Shown: positions 9,057-18,096 of the stretch, piece by piece
Numbering within the stretch: position 1 is the stretch's first letter
How the letters are laid out: each line of letters starts with the position of its first letter
DNA from: SXMI01 sp964391365
GTDB lineage: Bacteria; Actinomycetota; Acidimicrobiia; Acidimicrobiales; Microtrichaceae
Direction of reading: 5' to 3'
Assembly (NCBI GenBank): GCA_964391365.1
Contig: CAYMKW010000004.1
Coordinates: 1-61,766 of the forward strand
DNA length: 61,766 nucleotides
The notes under the pieces: generated by a model
What the model was told of the DNA's origin: nothing
The model's database searches: none
The model's input: the letters and a program-made list of their open reading frames with translations, nothing else
Translations under genes and position numbers: made by a program

Positions 9057-9821
9057 TCACTCCGGGGCGAAGAGTGCCGCCCCGGCGATGCCGGCGTCGT
9101 TGTGCATCTGCGCCGGTACCACCGTGGTCCGGGTCTCGATGTGCGGGAGGAACCGGTCGGCGTGTTTCGACACCCCGCCCCCGATGATGATCAGGTCGGG
9201 CCACAGGAGCCGTTCCAGGAGTTGCAGGTAGGCCTCGACCCGGTGCGCCCACTTCTTCCAGCCGAGGTCCTCCTCCTCCCGGATGGACGCCGCCGCCCAG
9301 TCCTCGGCGTCGCCGCCGTGCAGGGGGAGGTGACCCAGCTCTGTGTTCGGGACCAGACGACCGTCGACGAACACGGCGCTGCCGATCCCGGTCCCCAGCG
9401 TCACCATCACCACGACGCCGTCGACCCCCGCCCCGGCCCCGAAGCGCATCTCGGCGACCCCGGCCGCATCGGCATCGTTGATCACCGCGACCGGACGTCC
9501 GGTGGCGGCTGCGAGCAGACCGGCCGCATCGGTGTCGATCCATCCCGCATCGATGTTGGCGGCGGTGCGGGCCACCCCGTGCTGGACGACCGCCGGCAGC
9601 GTCACACCGAGCGGCCCGGGGCAGTCGAGCTGCCCGACCAGATCGGCGACCACGTCCGCCACCGCCTGCGGCGTCGCCGGGTGCGGGGTCAGCAGCCGGA
9701 TCCGTTCCCGGGTGAGCGTCCCGGTCGACGTGTCGACGGGCGCCGCCTTGATCCCGGTGCCGCCGACGTCCACGCCCACGGCGACCCGCCCGGCTCCCGT
9801 CCTCGCATCCCGGTCGTCCAC
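9057..9821 (-). CDS. ppgK: Polyphosphate glucokinase
   Basis: ROK-family kinase of 254 residues that phosphorylates glucose, using inorganic polyphosphate (and often ATP) as donor. Visible: the N-terminal phosphate motif VGVDVGGTGIK (D18), catalytic Asp in VINDADAAGVAEMRFG, LGTGIGSAVFVDG, and NTELGHLPLHGGDAEDWAA, where ordinary ROK kinases have a zinc-binding Cys cluster. The segment GWKKWAHRV matches the SWKKWA signature of actinobacterial polyphosphate glucokinases, which separates it from ATP-only ROK proteins. AGGAGG precedes the GTG start. It is divergent from a sugar porter, giving an import-and-phosphorylate unit. Confidence 0.92.
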   Translation of the reverse strand: MDDRDARTGAGRVAVGVDVGGTGIKAAPVDTSTGTLTRERIRLLTPHPATPQAVADVVADLVGQLDCPGPLGVTLPAVVQHGVARTAANIDAGWIDTDAAGLLAAATGRPVAVINDADAAGVAEMRFGAGAGVDGVVVMVTLGTGIGSAVFVDGRLVPNTELGHLPLHGGDAEDWAAASIREEEDLGWKKWAHRVEAYLQLLERLLWPDLIIIGGGVSKHADRFLPHIETRTTVVPAQMHNDAGIAGAALFAPE

Positions 9822-9856
9822 GCCCGCCTCCTGGGAGGTTCCCTCGATCGCGGCCG

Positions 9857-9862
9857 ACTCTA
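9857..9862 (-). promoter_or_regulatory. Probable -10 element (TAGAGT) for ppgK
   Basis: On the minus strand TAGAGT lies about 35 bases before the ppgK start, leaving room for a short leader with AGGAGG. The matching TAGGGGAGACT on the plus strand may serve the divergent sugar porter gene. Confidence 0.4.
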
Positions 9863-9895
9863 GGGGAGACTGCGTCCAGCGATCGGGAGGTGCAC

Positions 9896-11359
9896 ATGAG
9901 CGCGACGAACGTGTCCGGGTCCGGCACCCGAGCGGAACCGGGAGTCGACGGGGAAGGTTCCGCTCCGCGGTTGGGCCCGTGGTTGTGGCTGGTCGGCGCG
10001 GTGATCCTGGTCGCCGGCGTCCTGTTCGGCTACGACCAGGGGGTCATCGCCGGGGCGCTGATCGGGATCGAGAAGGAGTGGGACGTCTCGACCCGGCTCG
10101 TCGAGGTCATCACCAGCTGGGTGACGCTCGGGGCGCTGGTCGGCGCACTGGTCGCCGGGAGTGTCGCCGACCGGATCGGCCGCCGGGCCGCCGTGCTCGT
10201 GGCCGCCGTGCTCTTCGTGGCAGGGGCGGTCATCGAGGCCGCCTCGCCCAACCCGACGGTGCTCGTCGTGGGTCGCCTCGTGGTCGGCTTCGGTGTCGGC
10301 GTCGCGTCCGTGGCCGCACCCCTGTACGCCGCGGAGATGGCGCCGACCCGGGTTCGTGGTCGGTTCGTGTCCTGGTACCAGTTCGGCATCACCTTCGGCA
10401 TCTTCATGGCCTACCTGGTCGACCAGCTCCTCTCGAGCGGCGACCGGTGGCGGGCGATGCTCGGGGCCTCGGCGGTCCCGGCGGTGCTCCTGGTGCTGTT
10501 GATCCTCCCGTTGACCGACACGCCCCGCTGGTACGTGACGAAGGGCAGGAACGCGGACGCCCGACGGGCGGTCGAACGCATCCGGCCGGACGACCCCGAC
10601 GCCGGCATGGCCGAGATCGAGGAGGCCATCGCCGACGACGTTCCGCAGGCGTCCTGGAAGGAGGTGTTCGGCCGTCGTTGGCGGACGCCGCTGCTCCTGG
10701 GGATCGGCCTGGCCGTCTTCCAGCAGATCACCGGCATCAACGCGATCATCTACTACGCCAACAAGATCTTCGCCGCCGCCGGGTTCGAGTCGGTCGCCGA
10801 CCAGACGGCGGCCACGACCTGGGCGATCGGGGCCGTGAACGTCCTGGCCACACTGATCGCCGTGGCGTTCGTCGACCGACTCGGCCGGCGCCCCCTCCTG
10901 CTCGCCGGGCTGATCGGCATGGCCCTCAGCCTGACCGCCGTCGGCTTCGCCTTCCGGTCGCTCGCGGCCATCCCCGAGGATCCGGTCACCCAGAGCGCTC
11001 GGGTCACGAACTCCGGCGCGCTCGCGCTCGTCGGTCTGGTCGTCTACATCGCGTCGTTCGCTTTCTCGCTCGGCCCCGTCGTCTGGACGCTCATCAACGA
11101 GATCTTCCCCCGGTCCATCCGGGGGCGGGGCGTCTCGGTGGCGACGGCGTTCAACTGGGGGAGCGCCTGGTTGGTCAGCCAGTTCTTCCTGTCGCTCACC
11201 GAGTCGATCGGTCAGGCCGCGACGTTCTGGTTGTTCGCCGCCATGTGTGTGCTCGCGTTCGTCTGGATCTGGCGGTTCGTCCCCGAGACCCGCGGGCGTT
11301 CCCTCGAGGACATCGAGCAGATGTGGGTGGACCGGGCGGACAGCGCGCCTGCGTCCTGA
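9896..11359 (+). CDS. Sugar porter family MFS transporter
   Basis: Proton-coupled or facilitative sugar importer of the inner membrane, 487 residues with about 12 transmembrane helices. Sugar-porter signatures: GYDQGVIAGAL in helix 1, GSVADRIGRRAAVL between helices 2 and 3, QQITGINAIIYYANKIF in helix 7, and PETRGRSLEDIEQMW after helix 12. The ATG at 9896 has GGGAGG 5 bases upstream; the GTG at 9890 overlaps that site and is less likely. The divergent neighbour ppgK suggests glucose as substrate, by inference. Confidence 0.92.
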   Translation: MSATNVSGSGTRAEPGVDGEGSAPRLGPWLWLVGAVILVAGVLFGYDQGVIAGALIGIEKEWDVSTRLVEVITSWVTLGALVGALVAGSVADRIGRRAAVLVAAVLFVAGAVIEAASPNPTVLVVGRLVVGFGVGVASVAAPLYAAEMAPTRVRGRFVSWYQFGITFGIFMAYLVDQLLSSGDRWRAMLGASAVPAVLLVLLILPLTDTPRWYVTKGRNADARRAVERIRPDDPDAGMAEIEEAIADDVPQASWKEVFGRRWRTPLLLGIGLAVFQQITGINAIIYYANKIFAAAGFESVADQTAATTWAIGAVNVLATLIAVAFVDRLGRRPLLLAGLIGMALSLTAVGFAFRSLAAIPEDPVTQSARVTNSGALALVGLVVYIASFAFSLGPVVWTLINEIFPRSIRGRGVSVATAFNWGSAWLVSQFFLSLTESIGQAATFWLFAAMCVLAFVWIWRFVPETRGRSLEDIEQMWVDRADSAPAS

Positions 11360-11368
11360 CGGCCCGGT

Positions 11369-12415
11369 TCAGGCCGGCGTGGCGTCGAAGAAGTCGAGGA
11401 CGACCTCGGTCGCCGACACGTCGGTGTTGGTCGGACCGGCGAACAGGTCGAGGAACGTGCGGGTCCCCGCCCAGGTGTGACCGCTGCCCTGCAGCGACCA
11501 GTACTCGACGCGGTGCTCGCCGCAGCCGGTGAACGTCGACACCTGCACCGTCGGAGCGCGTTGGTCGACGACCGGAACCGGATCGCAGCCCGCCCGGTCG
11601 GCGTCCGTGGCGACGACGGCGCTGACGGGGAGGCCGAGCGGCGGGGCGAAGACGACCTCGGAGCCCGTCAGGGGGGCGATGGGATCAGCGGTGCCGTGCA
11701 GGATCATCACGTCCGTCGCAGGGGAGTCGGGGCAGAGGTCCGTCAGGTTGGTGCCGCCCGATCCGGCCACGGCCCGGAACCGCCAGGGCACCGTGCAGCT
11801 GAGCGCCTGGGCCATGGCCGCACCGGCCGAGAACCCGGCGGCGAACTGGCGGTTGCGATCGACGCACCCGCGGTCCTCGAGGTCGTCGAGGAGACGGTTG
11901 ATGAACCCGATGTCGTCGATGCCCGTCGCCAGTCCGCCGGGCACCGCCCAGCGCGGCCCGGGGTCGCTGCCCAACGGTGTGACCACGACGTAGCCCCGTT
12001 CAGCCGCCCGGAGGGCCAGGTTCGAGTACCCCTCCCAGCCCTCGGGTCCGACGGAGAACGGGTGCAGGGACACGAGGACCGGTGCCGCGTACGGGGCGAC
12101 GCTGGGCACGTCGACGAGCGCCCGGCGGGCCAGTCCCTGCCAGGCGATGCTGACGGTGCTGCGTCCGGGAGCCAGGCCGGGGCCGTTGGAACAGCCGGCC
12201 GACGGGGCGACGATCGTGCTGGGGTCGATGCCACGACCGGGCGGCTGGGGCAGGACCGATGGCGGCGGCGAGGGCGGGGGAACGCACGCTGTCGCCACCA
12301 ACGCAACGACGCCGGCCAGTGCCAGCGCGCCACGCCGCCCGGTCCGGCGGGAACGCTCCCGGTCCCGTCGCGATTCGCCCGCCTGTTCGTTCCGTCGCTC
12401 TGCTCGGTCCCGCAT
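11369..12415 (-). CDS. Secreted PHB depolymerase/LpqC-type esterase lipoprotein
   Basis: Exported alpha/beta hydrolase of 348 residues. A long arginine-rich N terminus leads to a hydrophobic stretch and a lipobox, ATAC, with Cys44, followed by a proline-rich linker. The catalytic elements are GFSAGAAMA (nucleophile Ser near residue 194), ILHGTADP (Asp) and GSGHTWAG (His), as in the LpqC/polyhydroxybutyrate depolymerase/feruloyl esterase group. The signal n-region is unusually long, so the true start could be internal. It converges with the sugar porter gene, 9 bases apart. Substrate unknown. Confidence 0.85.
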   Translation of the reverse strand: MRDRAERRNEQAGESRRDRERSRRTGRRGALALAGVVALVATACVPPPSPPPSVLPQPPGRGIDPSTIVAPSAGCSNGPGLAPGRSTVSIAWQGLARRALVDVPSVAPYAAPVLVSLHPFSVGPEGWEGYSNLALRAAERGYVVVTPLGSDPGPRWAVPGGLATGIDDIGFINRLLDDLEDRGCVDRNRQFAAGFSAGAAMAQALSCTVPWRFRAVAGSGGTNLTDLCPDSPATDVMILHGTADPIAPLTGSEVVFAPPLGLPVSAVVATDADRAGCDPVPVVDQRAPTVQVSTFTGCGEHRVEYWSLQGSGHTWAGTRTFLDLFAGPTNTDVSATEVVLDFFDATPA

Positions 12416-12561
12416 GTCGTTCCGCCCACTCGATTCGGTCCGGCCCGGGTCGCCCAGGTCGCCGGACGAGGTGTCCGCTCTGCGAGTGATGGTACGTGAG
12501 CCCGGGGGAGCTGTCCCGGGCCACCACTGGGTGGATCCCCCCGGCCGCGAGGAGTGGTCGG

Positions 12562-12567
12562 TAGCGT
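12562..12567 (+). promoter_or_regulatory. Probable -10 element (TAGCGT) for the HdeD-like gene
   Basis: TAGCGT, the most common -10 hexamer in this window, lies 39 bases before the ATG at 12607. Transcription would start near 12575 and give a short leader that contains AGGAGG (12593-12598). Confidence 0.5.
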
Positions 12568-12606
12568 CGGGTCGGGCCAGATCACCACCAACAGGAGGTG
12601 CCCGAC

Positions 12607-13200
12607 ATGACCAACGACGTCACCGACGAGCAGATCGCGAGCGGACTGAGGTCCGTCACCAAGCTGTGGTGGGTGTTCCTCATCACCGGGATCGCCTGGT
12701 TGCTGATCGCCGTGCTCGTCCTGCGCTTCAACGAGACCTCGGTCGACACCGTCGGGCTGATCCTCGGCTTCGTCTTCCTGGGGGCTGCGATCAACGAGTT
12801 CGTGATCTTCGGCGTGCTGCGAAGCGGCTGGCGTTGGTTGAACCTGGTGCTCGGCGCCGTCTTCGTCGTCGGCTCCATCTACTGCTTCGTCTCACCCCAG
12901 AACGCCTTCTGGGAGCTCGCCAGCATCCTCGGCCTGCTGCTCGTCCTGATGGGCGCCTTCCAGATCATGGGGGCGATCATCTCCCGGGCTGACAACGAGG
13001 TCTGGTGGCTGGGCCTGGTCGTGGGCATCATCGAGGTGCTCCTCGGCTTCTGGGCCTCCCAGCAGTACTACCCGGCCAGGGCGGCCCTCATCCTCCTGTG
13101 GGTTGGGTTCTTCGCCATCTTCCGGGGGATCACCGAGATCGTGACGGCGTTCCAGGTCCGCTCCGCCGACCGCGACCTGGGGGCGATGGGCGTCAGCTGA
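12607..13200 (+). CDS. HdeD/DUF308 family membrane protein
   Basis: Integral membrane protein of 197 residues with about six closely spaced helices (WWVFLITGIAWLLIAVLVL; GLILGFVFLGAAINEFVI; LVLGAVFVVGSIYCFV; ASILGLLLVLMGAFQIM; LGLVVGIIEVLLGFWA; LILLWVGFFAIFRGI). This arrangement matches HdeD-type proteins, which are linked to acid resistance in enterobacteria; the role in actinobacteria is unknown. The ATG is chosen because AGGAGG lies 8 bases upstream; the GTG at 12598 overlaps it. A strong terminator follows. Confidence 0.85.
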   Translation: MTNDVTDEQIASGLRSVTKLWWVFLITGIAWLLIAVLVLRFNETSVDTVGLILGFVFLGAAINEFVIFGVLRSGWRWLNLVLGAVFVVGSIYCFVSPQNAFWELASILGLLLVLMGAFQIMGAIISRADNEVWWLGLVVGIIEVLLGFWASQQYYPARAALILLWVGFFAIFRGITEIVTAFQVRSADRDLGAMGVS

Positions 13201-13218
13201 GCCTCCGGAACTGCCCGC

Positions 13219-13263
13219 ACGGCGCGCGCTCCCCACCACCGGGGGCGCGCGCCGTCGGGTTTT
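13219..13263 (+). terminator. Rho-independent terminator after the HdeD-like gene
   Basis: A long GC stem (ACGGCGCGCGCTCCCC, loop ACCACC, then the complementary arm to 13255) is followed by CGGGTTTT. It is the only intrinsic terminator in the window with both a strong stem and a clear T-tract. It separates the HdeD-like gene from the diguanylate cyclase gene. Confidence 0.85.
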
Positions 13264-13279
13264 CTGGCACCCTGCAGGG

Positions 13280-14554
13280 GTGGAACCGCACCTGCCCGAC
13301 GGGGTCGCCGACGCCGTCATCGAGTACATGGCCGACATGGTGCTGGTCGTCGACTCGCTGGGACGGATCGCCTACGTCAACCACACGGCCGAACTGCTGC
13401 TCGGCTGGTCCCGGATCGACTGGATCGGCCGGAGCGCCTTCGATCTGATCCACCCCGACGATGTCGGCTCCGTCGCCGAGTCGTTGGCGACCGCCTCGGC
13501 GTCCGGGCCGGGGATCAAGCAACCGATCGAACTCCGGATCCGCACCTCCTCCGACGAGTGGTGCCCGGTCGAGATCATCAGCTCGAACATGCTGGAGGAA
13601 CCCTCCGTGCGCGGGCTCGTCGTGGTCGCCCGCGACCTCACGGCGAGGGCCGCCGGGCTCGCTGTCGCCGAGGCCGAACGTCGTCGCTTCGAGCAGGTCT
13701 TCGACCGCTCACCGTTCGGGATGGCGCTCGTCGACGACGACCTGCGATTCGTCAGGCTGAACGCCGCGCTGGCCCACCTGTGCGGTCGGACCCAGGCCGA
13801 CCTGGCCGGTACGCCCGTGGTCGACCTGGTGGTCCCCGACGACCGCGACCGCTTCGACGAGTTCACCTCGCTGGCGCTCGACGGCGCCGAACAGGAGGCG
13901 GTCGAGGTGCGAATCGTCGACGACGCCGACGTGACCCGGTGGGTCCGGACGTCGCTGTCCCGCATCGAGGCCGAAGACGGCTCGTTCATCCACCTGGTGC
14001 TGCAGTGCGAGGACGTCACCGAGGAACACATTCTCCGTGAGCAGCTCCTGTACTCGGCCACCCACGACGACCTGACCGGCCTGTTGAACCGCCCCGGTTT
14101 CCAGAGCGTGTTCCAGCACGTCGCTGCCCGGGAGCGGGGACACGGTGGCCCGTCGGCCGCCCTGTTGTTCATCGACCTGGACGGCTTCAAACAGGTCAAC
14201 GACGTCCACGGCCACGAGTCGGGAGACCTGCTGCTCGAGCTCGTGGCCGGCCGGATCCGGAGGACGGTCCGGACCAGTGACGCCGTGGCCCGGATCGGCG
14301 GCGACGAGTTCCTGGTGCTGCTCGACCCGGTGGTCAGCGCGGCGGTCGCCTCCGACCTGGCCGAGCGGATCCGCGCCGCGATCCACCAGCCGGTCGAGTT
14401 GCCGACGGCGATCGTCAACATCAGCGCCAGCATCGGGGTGTCGGTCGCTCGTGGGGTCGACGACATGTCGGACGGACTGAACCGGGCGGATGCGGCCGCC
14501 TACGCCGTCAAGCGGGAGGGCGGCAACGGCGTGTTGGTGGTCGACGCCTCGTGA
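13280..14554 (+). CDS. PAS-PAS-GGDEF diguanylate cyclase
   Basis: Cytosolic signalling enzyme of 424 residues that makes cyclic di-GMP. Two PAS domains (about residues 8-120 and 135-255; the first includes DMVLVVDSLGRIAYVNHTAELLLGW) precede a GGDEF domain. The active site is intact (RIGGDEF, G340 onward) and an inhibitory I-site R331-T-S-D334 lies five residues before it, so product feedback is expected. There is no transmembrane segment, so the signal is intracellular (redox, light or ligand through the PAS domains). The GTG start follows a strong terminator. Its stop codon overlaps the next SDR gene by 4 bases. Confidence 0.92.
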   Translation: MEPHLPDGVADAVIEYMADMVLVVDSLGRIAYVNHTAELLLGWSRIDWIGRSAFDLIHPDDVGSVAESLATASASGPGIKQPIELRIRTSSDEWCPVEIISSNMLEEPSVRGLVVVARDLTARAAGLAVAEAERRRFEQVFDRSPFGMALVDDDLRFVRLNAALAHLCGRTQADLAGTPVVDLVVPDDRDRFDEFTSLALDGAEQEAVEVRIVDDADVTRWVRTSLSRIEAEDGSFIHLVLQCEDVTEEHILREQLLYSATHDDLTGLLNRPGFQSVFQHVAARERGHGGPSAALLFIDLDGFKQVNDVHGHESGDLLLELVAGRIRRTVRTSDAVARIGGDEFLVLLDPVVSAAVASDLAERIRAAIHQPVELPTAIVNISASIGVSVARGVDDMSDGLNRADAAAYAVKREGGNGVLVVDAS

Positions 14555-15387
14555 GCGGCCTGACCGAGGAGTCGGTCGAGGAGGATCCACCGACACCCGG
14601 CGATGTGTCGTTGTCGGGTCGGACGATCGTGGTCACCGGGGCGGCGCGGGGCATCGGCCGGGCCACGGCCCGGGCTGTCGCCGCCTTCGGTGGGGACCTG
14701 GCGCTCGTCGACCGGGACCCTGCGGTCGAGGATCTGGCGCGCGACCTGGCCGACGCGGGCCGGCGCGTCGCGGTCGGGACGTTCGACGTGCGCGATCGGG
14801 AACGGGTCGAGGAGTTCGCCGTTCGGGTCGAGGGTGAGTTGGGTGTCGTGCACGGCGTCGTCAACAACGCGGGTGGGACCTACCGCGCCGAGTTCGTCGA
14901 CTCGTCGCCGAAGGGTGACTCGGCGCTGATCGCGGAGAACTTCACCAGCGTGCTCGACGTGACCCGGTCGTTCGTCCCGCTCATGACCCGGGGCGGGTCG
15001 GTGGTGAACGTGACGTCGAGCGAGGCCTTCCAGGCGGCGCCGGGGTTCTCCGTCTACAGCGCCATGAAGGCCGCCCAGGAGCAGCTCGCCCGGACACTCG
15101 CCCTCGAACTGGCGGATCGGGGGATCCGGGTGAACTGCGTGGCACCGGACGGGATGCCGACACCGGGCGACGCCGAGCTGGCGGCGGCGGTGGCGGAGTC
15201 GTCGTCCTTCCGGCCGCCGCCGGTCCCGCCGTGGGGTGGGTTCGCCGCACCGTCGGCGTGCGCGTCGGTGATCGTCTTCCTGCTCGGAGACCTGTCCGGG
15301 TTCGTGACCGGGGCGTCGATCGCGGTCGACGGTGGTCTGCGGGCCGCCGGCGGCTGGCACCGCACCCCACCCCCCACCACCGTCTAG
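14551..15387 (+). CDS. Short-chain dehydrogenase/reductase
   Basis: NAD(P)-dependent SDR of 278 residues. TGAARGIG is at residues 29-36, NNAGG follows, and the catalytic pair is Y169/K173 in YSAMK. A Pro-rich loop (FRPPPVPPWGG) near the substrate pocket is unusual. The GTG start overlaps the stop codon of the diguanylate cyclase gene (GTGA), so the two are translationally coupled, an odd pairing of a second-messenger synthase with a metabolic dehydrogenase. Substrate unknown. Confidence 0.88.
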   Translation: MSGLTEESVEEDPPTPGDVSLSGRTIVVTGAARGIGRATARAVAAFGGDLALVDRDPAVEDLARDLADAGRRVAVGTFDVRDRERVEEFAVRVEGELGVVHGVVNNAGGTYRAEFVDSSPKGDSALIAENFTSVLDVTRSFVPLMTRGGSVVNVTSSEAFQAAPGFSVYSAMKAAQEQLARTLALELADRGIRVNCVAPDGMPTPGDAELAAAVAESSSFRPPPVPPWGGFAAPSACASVIVFLLGDLSGFVTGASIAVDGGLRAAGGWHRTPPPTTV

Positions 15388-15478
15388 GGGTCGCTCGCAG
15401 ACCTCGTCTCGCGAGTTCCGGCCGGAGGACGGCGTGACCCGAGTCCGTGTTCGCCGGATCGTGGGGGAGACTGCGACC

Positions 15479-18028
15479 GTGTGGCGCCTGACCCTCCGCA
15501 CCGCCCGGGTCCACTGGCGGCGGTTCGTGCTCACCTCGAGCGCCGTGGTGATCGGCGTGGGGTTCGTCGTCGGCTCCTTCGTCCTGACCGACAGCCTGTC
15601 GACCTCGATCACCTCGCTGCTGGAGGAGTCGTCCACCCGGAGCGATCTGGTGGTCCGCCCCGAGGGGTCCGGTGGCGGTCGCGGTCCCCGAGGTGTGTTC
15701 GGCGGCCCGCGGGCGGGGATCCCGCTCGACCTCGCCGGTCGGGTGGCCGGGGTCCCCGGTGTCGAGGCGGCCGAGCCGGTGGTCTCGGGGCCGTCGCAGT
15801 TGCTCGAGCGTGACGGTTCGGCCGGCGCGTTCGACTTCGCGCTGTTGAGCAACTGGCCCGCCCGGCCCGAGGCGTTCGGGGTCGTCCTGTCGAGTGGGCG
15901 CCCACCCGCTGCGGCCGGCGAGGTCGTCCTGGACGAGCCGACCGCCGCCGACCGGGGCCTGACCACCGGCTCGACCGTGCGCATCGCCACGTCGAGGGGT
16001 GTGCTCGACGGGCGGGTTGTCGGCCTCGCGTCGCAGCAGGCGGGTTCGCTCCTCGCTGCCGCACCGGTGCTGGCCGTCACGTTGGAGCAGGCCACCGAGT
16101 TGATCGGTGTCCCCGGCTACGTCGGGTTCGTCAACGTGAGCGTGGAGCCCGGCGCCGACGTCGACGAGGTCGCCGCGGCCGTGGCCGCCGCCGCCGGGGC
16201 CGGCACGACGGTGCTGTCATCGGCGGACCTGCTCGCCGAGGCCCGCGAGCAGGTCGACGAGCTCCTCACGACCTTCGTCGGCCTCCTCCTGGGGTTCGCC
16301 GCCGTCACGCTGTTCGTCAGCAGCTTCCTGGTGTGGAACACGTTCACGGTGGTGCTGGCCCAACGGACCCGCGAGCTCGCGTTGCTGCGTGCCGTCGGGG
16401 CGAGCCGCCGGCAGGTGCTGGGGTCCGTGCTCGGCGAGGGCGTCGTCGTGGGCGTGTTCTCGTCGCTGGTCGGGGTCGGTGTCGGGATGCTGCTCGCCGT
16501 CGGCCTGCGTCGCCTGCTCGGCGTGCTCGGGGTCGACCTCCCGGATGCCGGTCTGGTCCTGGCACCCCGGACGATCGCCGCAGCCCTGGTCGTGGGGTTG
16601 GGCGTGACCCTGGTGTCGGTCGTGGGGCCGGCCCGCCGGGCGACGGTGGTTCCGCCGGTCGCCGCCGTCGCCGCTGTGGATGCGACGCCGACCCGCCGCA
16701 CCCTGGGCCGGCCCGTCGTGGGCACGGTCCTGCTCGTGGCCGGGCTGCTCGTGGCGAGCCGGGCGGGTGGCGTGCCCGTGGAGGAGGTCGAGAGTCGGGT
16801 GCACTGGGTCGCCGCCGGTGGCCTGCTCGTGTTCCTGGGTGTGGCCGGAGTGTCCCGGTTCCTGGCCGGTCCGATCGCCGGCGCCATCGGCTGGCCCTGG
16901 CGTCGGTTCGGCGGTGTGGCGTCGCGGTTCGCGGCGGCGAACGCCGTGCGCAACCCGCGCCGGACGGCGTCGACCGCATCGGCGCTGATGATCGGCCTGG
17001 CGCTCGTCGCCACGACGCTCGTGGTCGGCGAGTCGGTCCGCACGGCGATCCGGGACGGCCTCGCCCGGTCGGTGGATGCCGACGTCGTGGTGGACTCGGG
17101 GTCCATCGCACCGTTCGACGACGGGTCGCTGGAGGCGATCGCCGCCGTTCCCGGCGTGCTCCGGTCCGCGGCGCTCGGCATCGCCCGTACGGACACCGAG
17201 GGCGGACCCGGTCGGATCACCATGACGACCGGTGACCTGGATGCCCTGGTCGAGCTCGCCGACCCTGAGCCGGTCGAGGGCCGCCTGCCGTCGGCCCCGG
17301 GCGAGCTGGCGGTGGCGACCCGGTGGGCGGAGGACAAGGGGGTCGCCGTGGGGGACACCTTCGAACTGCGCTCCGGTCCCGTCCGGGTTCCCGTGCGGGT
17401 CGTGGGGTCGTACCAGAGGCGGGAACTGTGGGACGACTCGATCGTGGCGCCCGGAACGCTCGACGGCCTGCCGGGCGTGGAGGCCGTCGACCGGCTGGTG
17501 TTCGTGGGAGCGGCGCCGGGCACCGACCCGGAGCGTCTGGCCGAGGAGCTGTCGGCGGCTGTCGCGACCGTGCCCAACTCCTCGGCCCGGTCCGCGGCGG
17601 AGTTCGTGGAGCGGCGCACGTCCTCGGTCGACGTCATCCTCGGGATCGTGAGCGTGCTCCTGCTGTTCGCCGTCGCGGTCGCAGCACTCGGGATCGCCAA
17701 CACCCTCGCGCTCTCGGTCGTGGAGCGGACCCGTGAGCTGGGCCTGTTCAGGGTGTCGGGCATGACCCGTCGGCGTGTTCGGCGATCGGTCCGGGTCGAG
17801 GGGGTCATCATCGCCCTGTTCGGGGCCACGTCGGGCGTCGTGCTCGGAGTGGCCTTCGGCGCAGCGCTCGTCGCGGTGCTGCCCCCGGAGACCGTCGAGC
17901 TCGGGATCCCCTGGGTCCGCCTGGGGGCCCTCGTGCTGGGCGGCGGGTTCATCGGGGTGCTCGCCGCAGCGCTGCCGGCCCGGCGGGCCGCACGGCTCGA
18001 TCCGCTCGTGGCGCTCGCCGCCTCGTGA
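15479..18028 (+). CDS. FtsX/MacB-type ABC transporter permease, no ATPase nearby
   Basis: Membrane protein of 849 residues with the two-repeat layout of large ABC permeases of the LolC/MacB type. One N-terminal helix (FVLTSSAVVIGVGFVVGSFVL) precedes an extracytoplasmic domain, then FtsX-type helix bundles at about 255-400 and 715-845 (VILGIVSVLLLFAVAVAALGI). Both repeats have the RTRELALLRAVGASRRQV / RTRELGLFRVSGMTRRRV coupling motif that contacts the ATPase. No ATP-binding partner lies next to it. The GTG at 15479 gives the normal family start (MWRLTLRTAR) with GGGGGAG 9 bases upstream; GTG 15434 with GGAGG is an alternative. Confidence 0.88.
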   Translation: MWRLTLRTARVHWRRFVLTSSAVVIGVGFVVGSFVLTDSLSTSITSLLEESSTRSDLVVRPEGSGGGRGPRGVFGGPRAGIPLDLAGRVAGVPGVEAAEPVVSGPSQLLERDGSAGAFDFALLSNWPARPEAFGVVLSSGRPPAAAGEVVLDEPTAADRGLTTGSTVRIATSRGVLDGRVVGLASQQAGSLLAAAPVLAVTLEQATELIGVPGYVGFVNVSVEPGADVDEVAAAVAAAAGAGTTVLSSADLLAEAREQVDELLTTFVGLLLGFAAVTLFVSSFLVWNTFTVVLAQRTRELALLRAVGASRRQVLGSVLGEGVVVGVFSSLVGVGVGMLLAVGLRRLLGVLGVDLPDAGLVLAPRTIAAALVVGLGVTLVSVVGPARRATVVPPVAAVAAVDATPTRRTLGRPVVGTVLLVAGLLVASRAGGVPVEEVESRVHWVAAGGLLVFLGVAGVSRFLAGPIAGAIGWPWRRFGGVASRFAAANAVRNPRRTASTASALMIGLALVATTLVVGESVRTAIRDGLARSVDADVVVDSGSIAPFDDGSLEAIAAVPGVLRSAALGIARTDTEGGPGRITMTTGDLDALVELADPEPVEGRLPSAPGELAVATRWAEDKGVAVGDTFELRSGPVRVPVRVVGSYQRRELWDDSIVAPGTLDGLPGVEAVDRLVFVGAAPGTDPERLAEELSAAVATVPNSSARSAAEFVERRTSSVDVILGIVSVLLLFAVAVAALGIANTLALSVVERTRELGLFRVSGMTRRRVRRSVRVEGVIIALFGATSGVVLGVAFGAALVAVLPPETVELGIPWVRLGALVLGGGFIGVLAAALPARRAARLDPLVALAAS

Positions 18029-18096
18029 CGCCCGGTGCCCCTGCTCCGCAGTGCGGGACGGCCCCGGGAGCGGCGCTCAGGACGGTGGGCGAGGTG

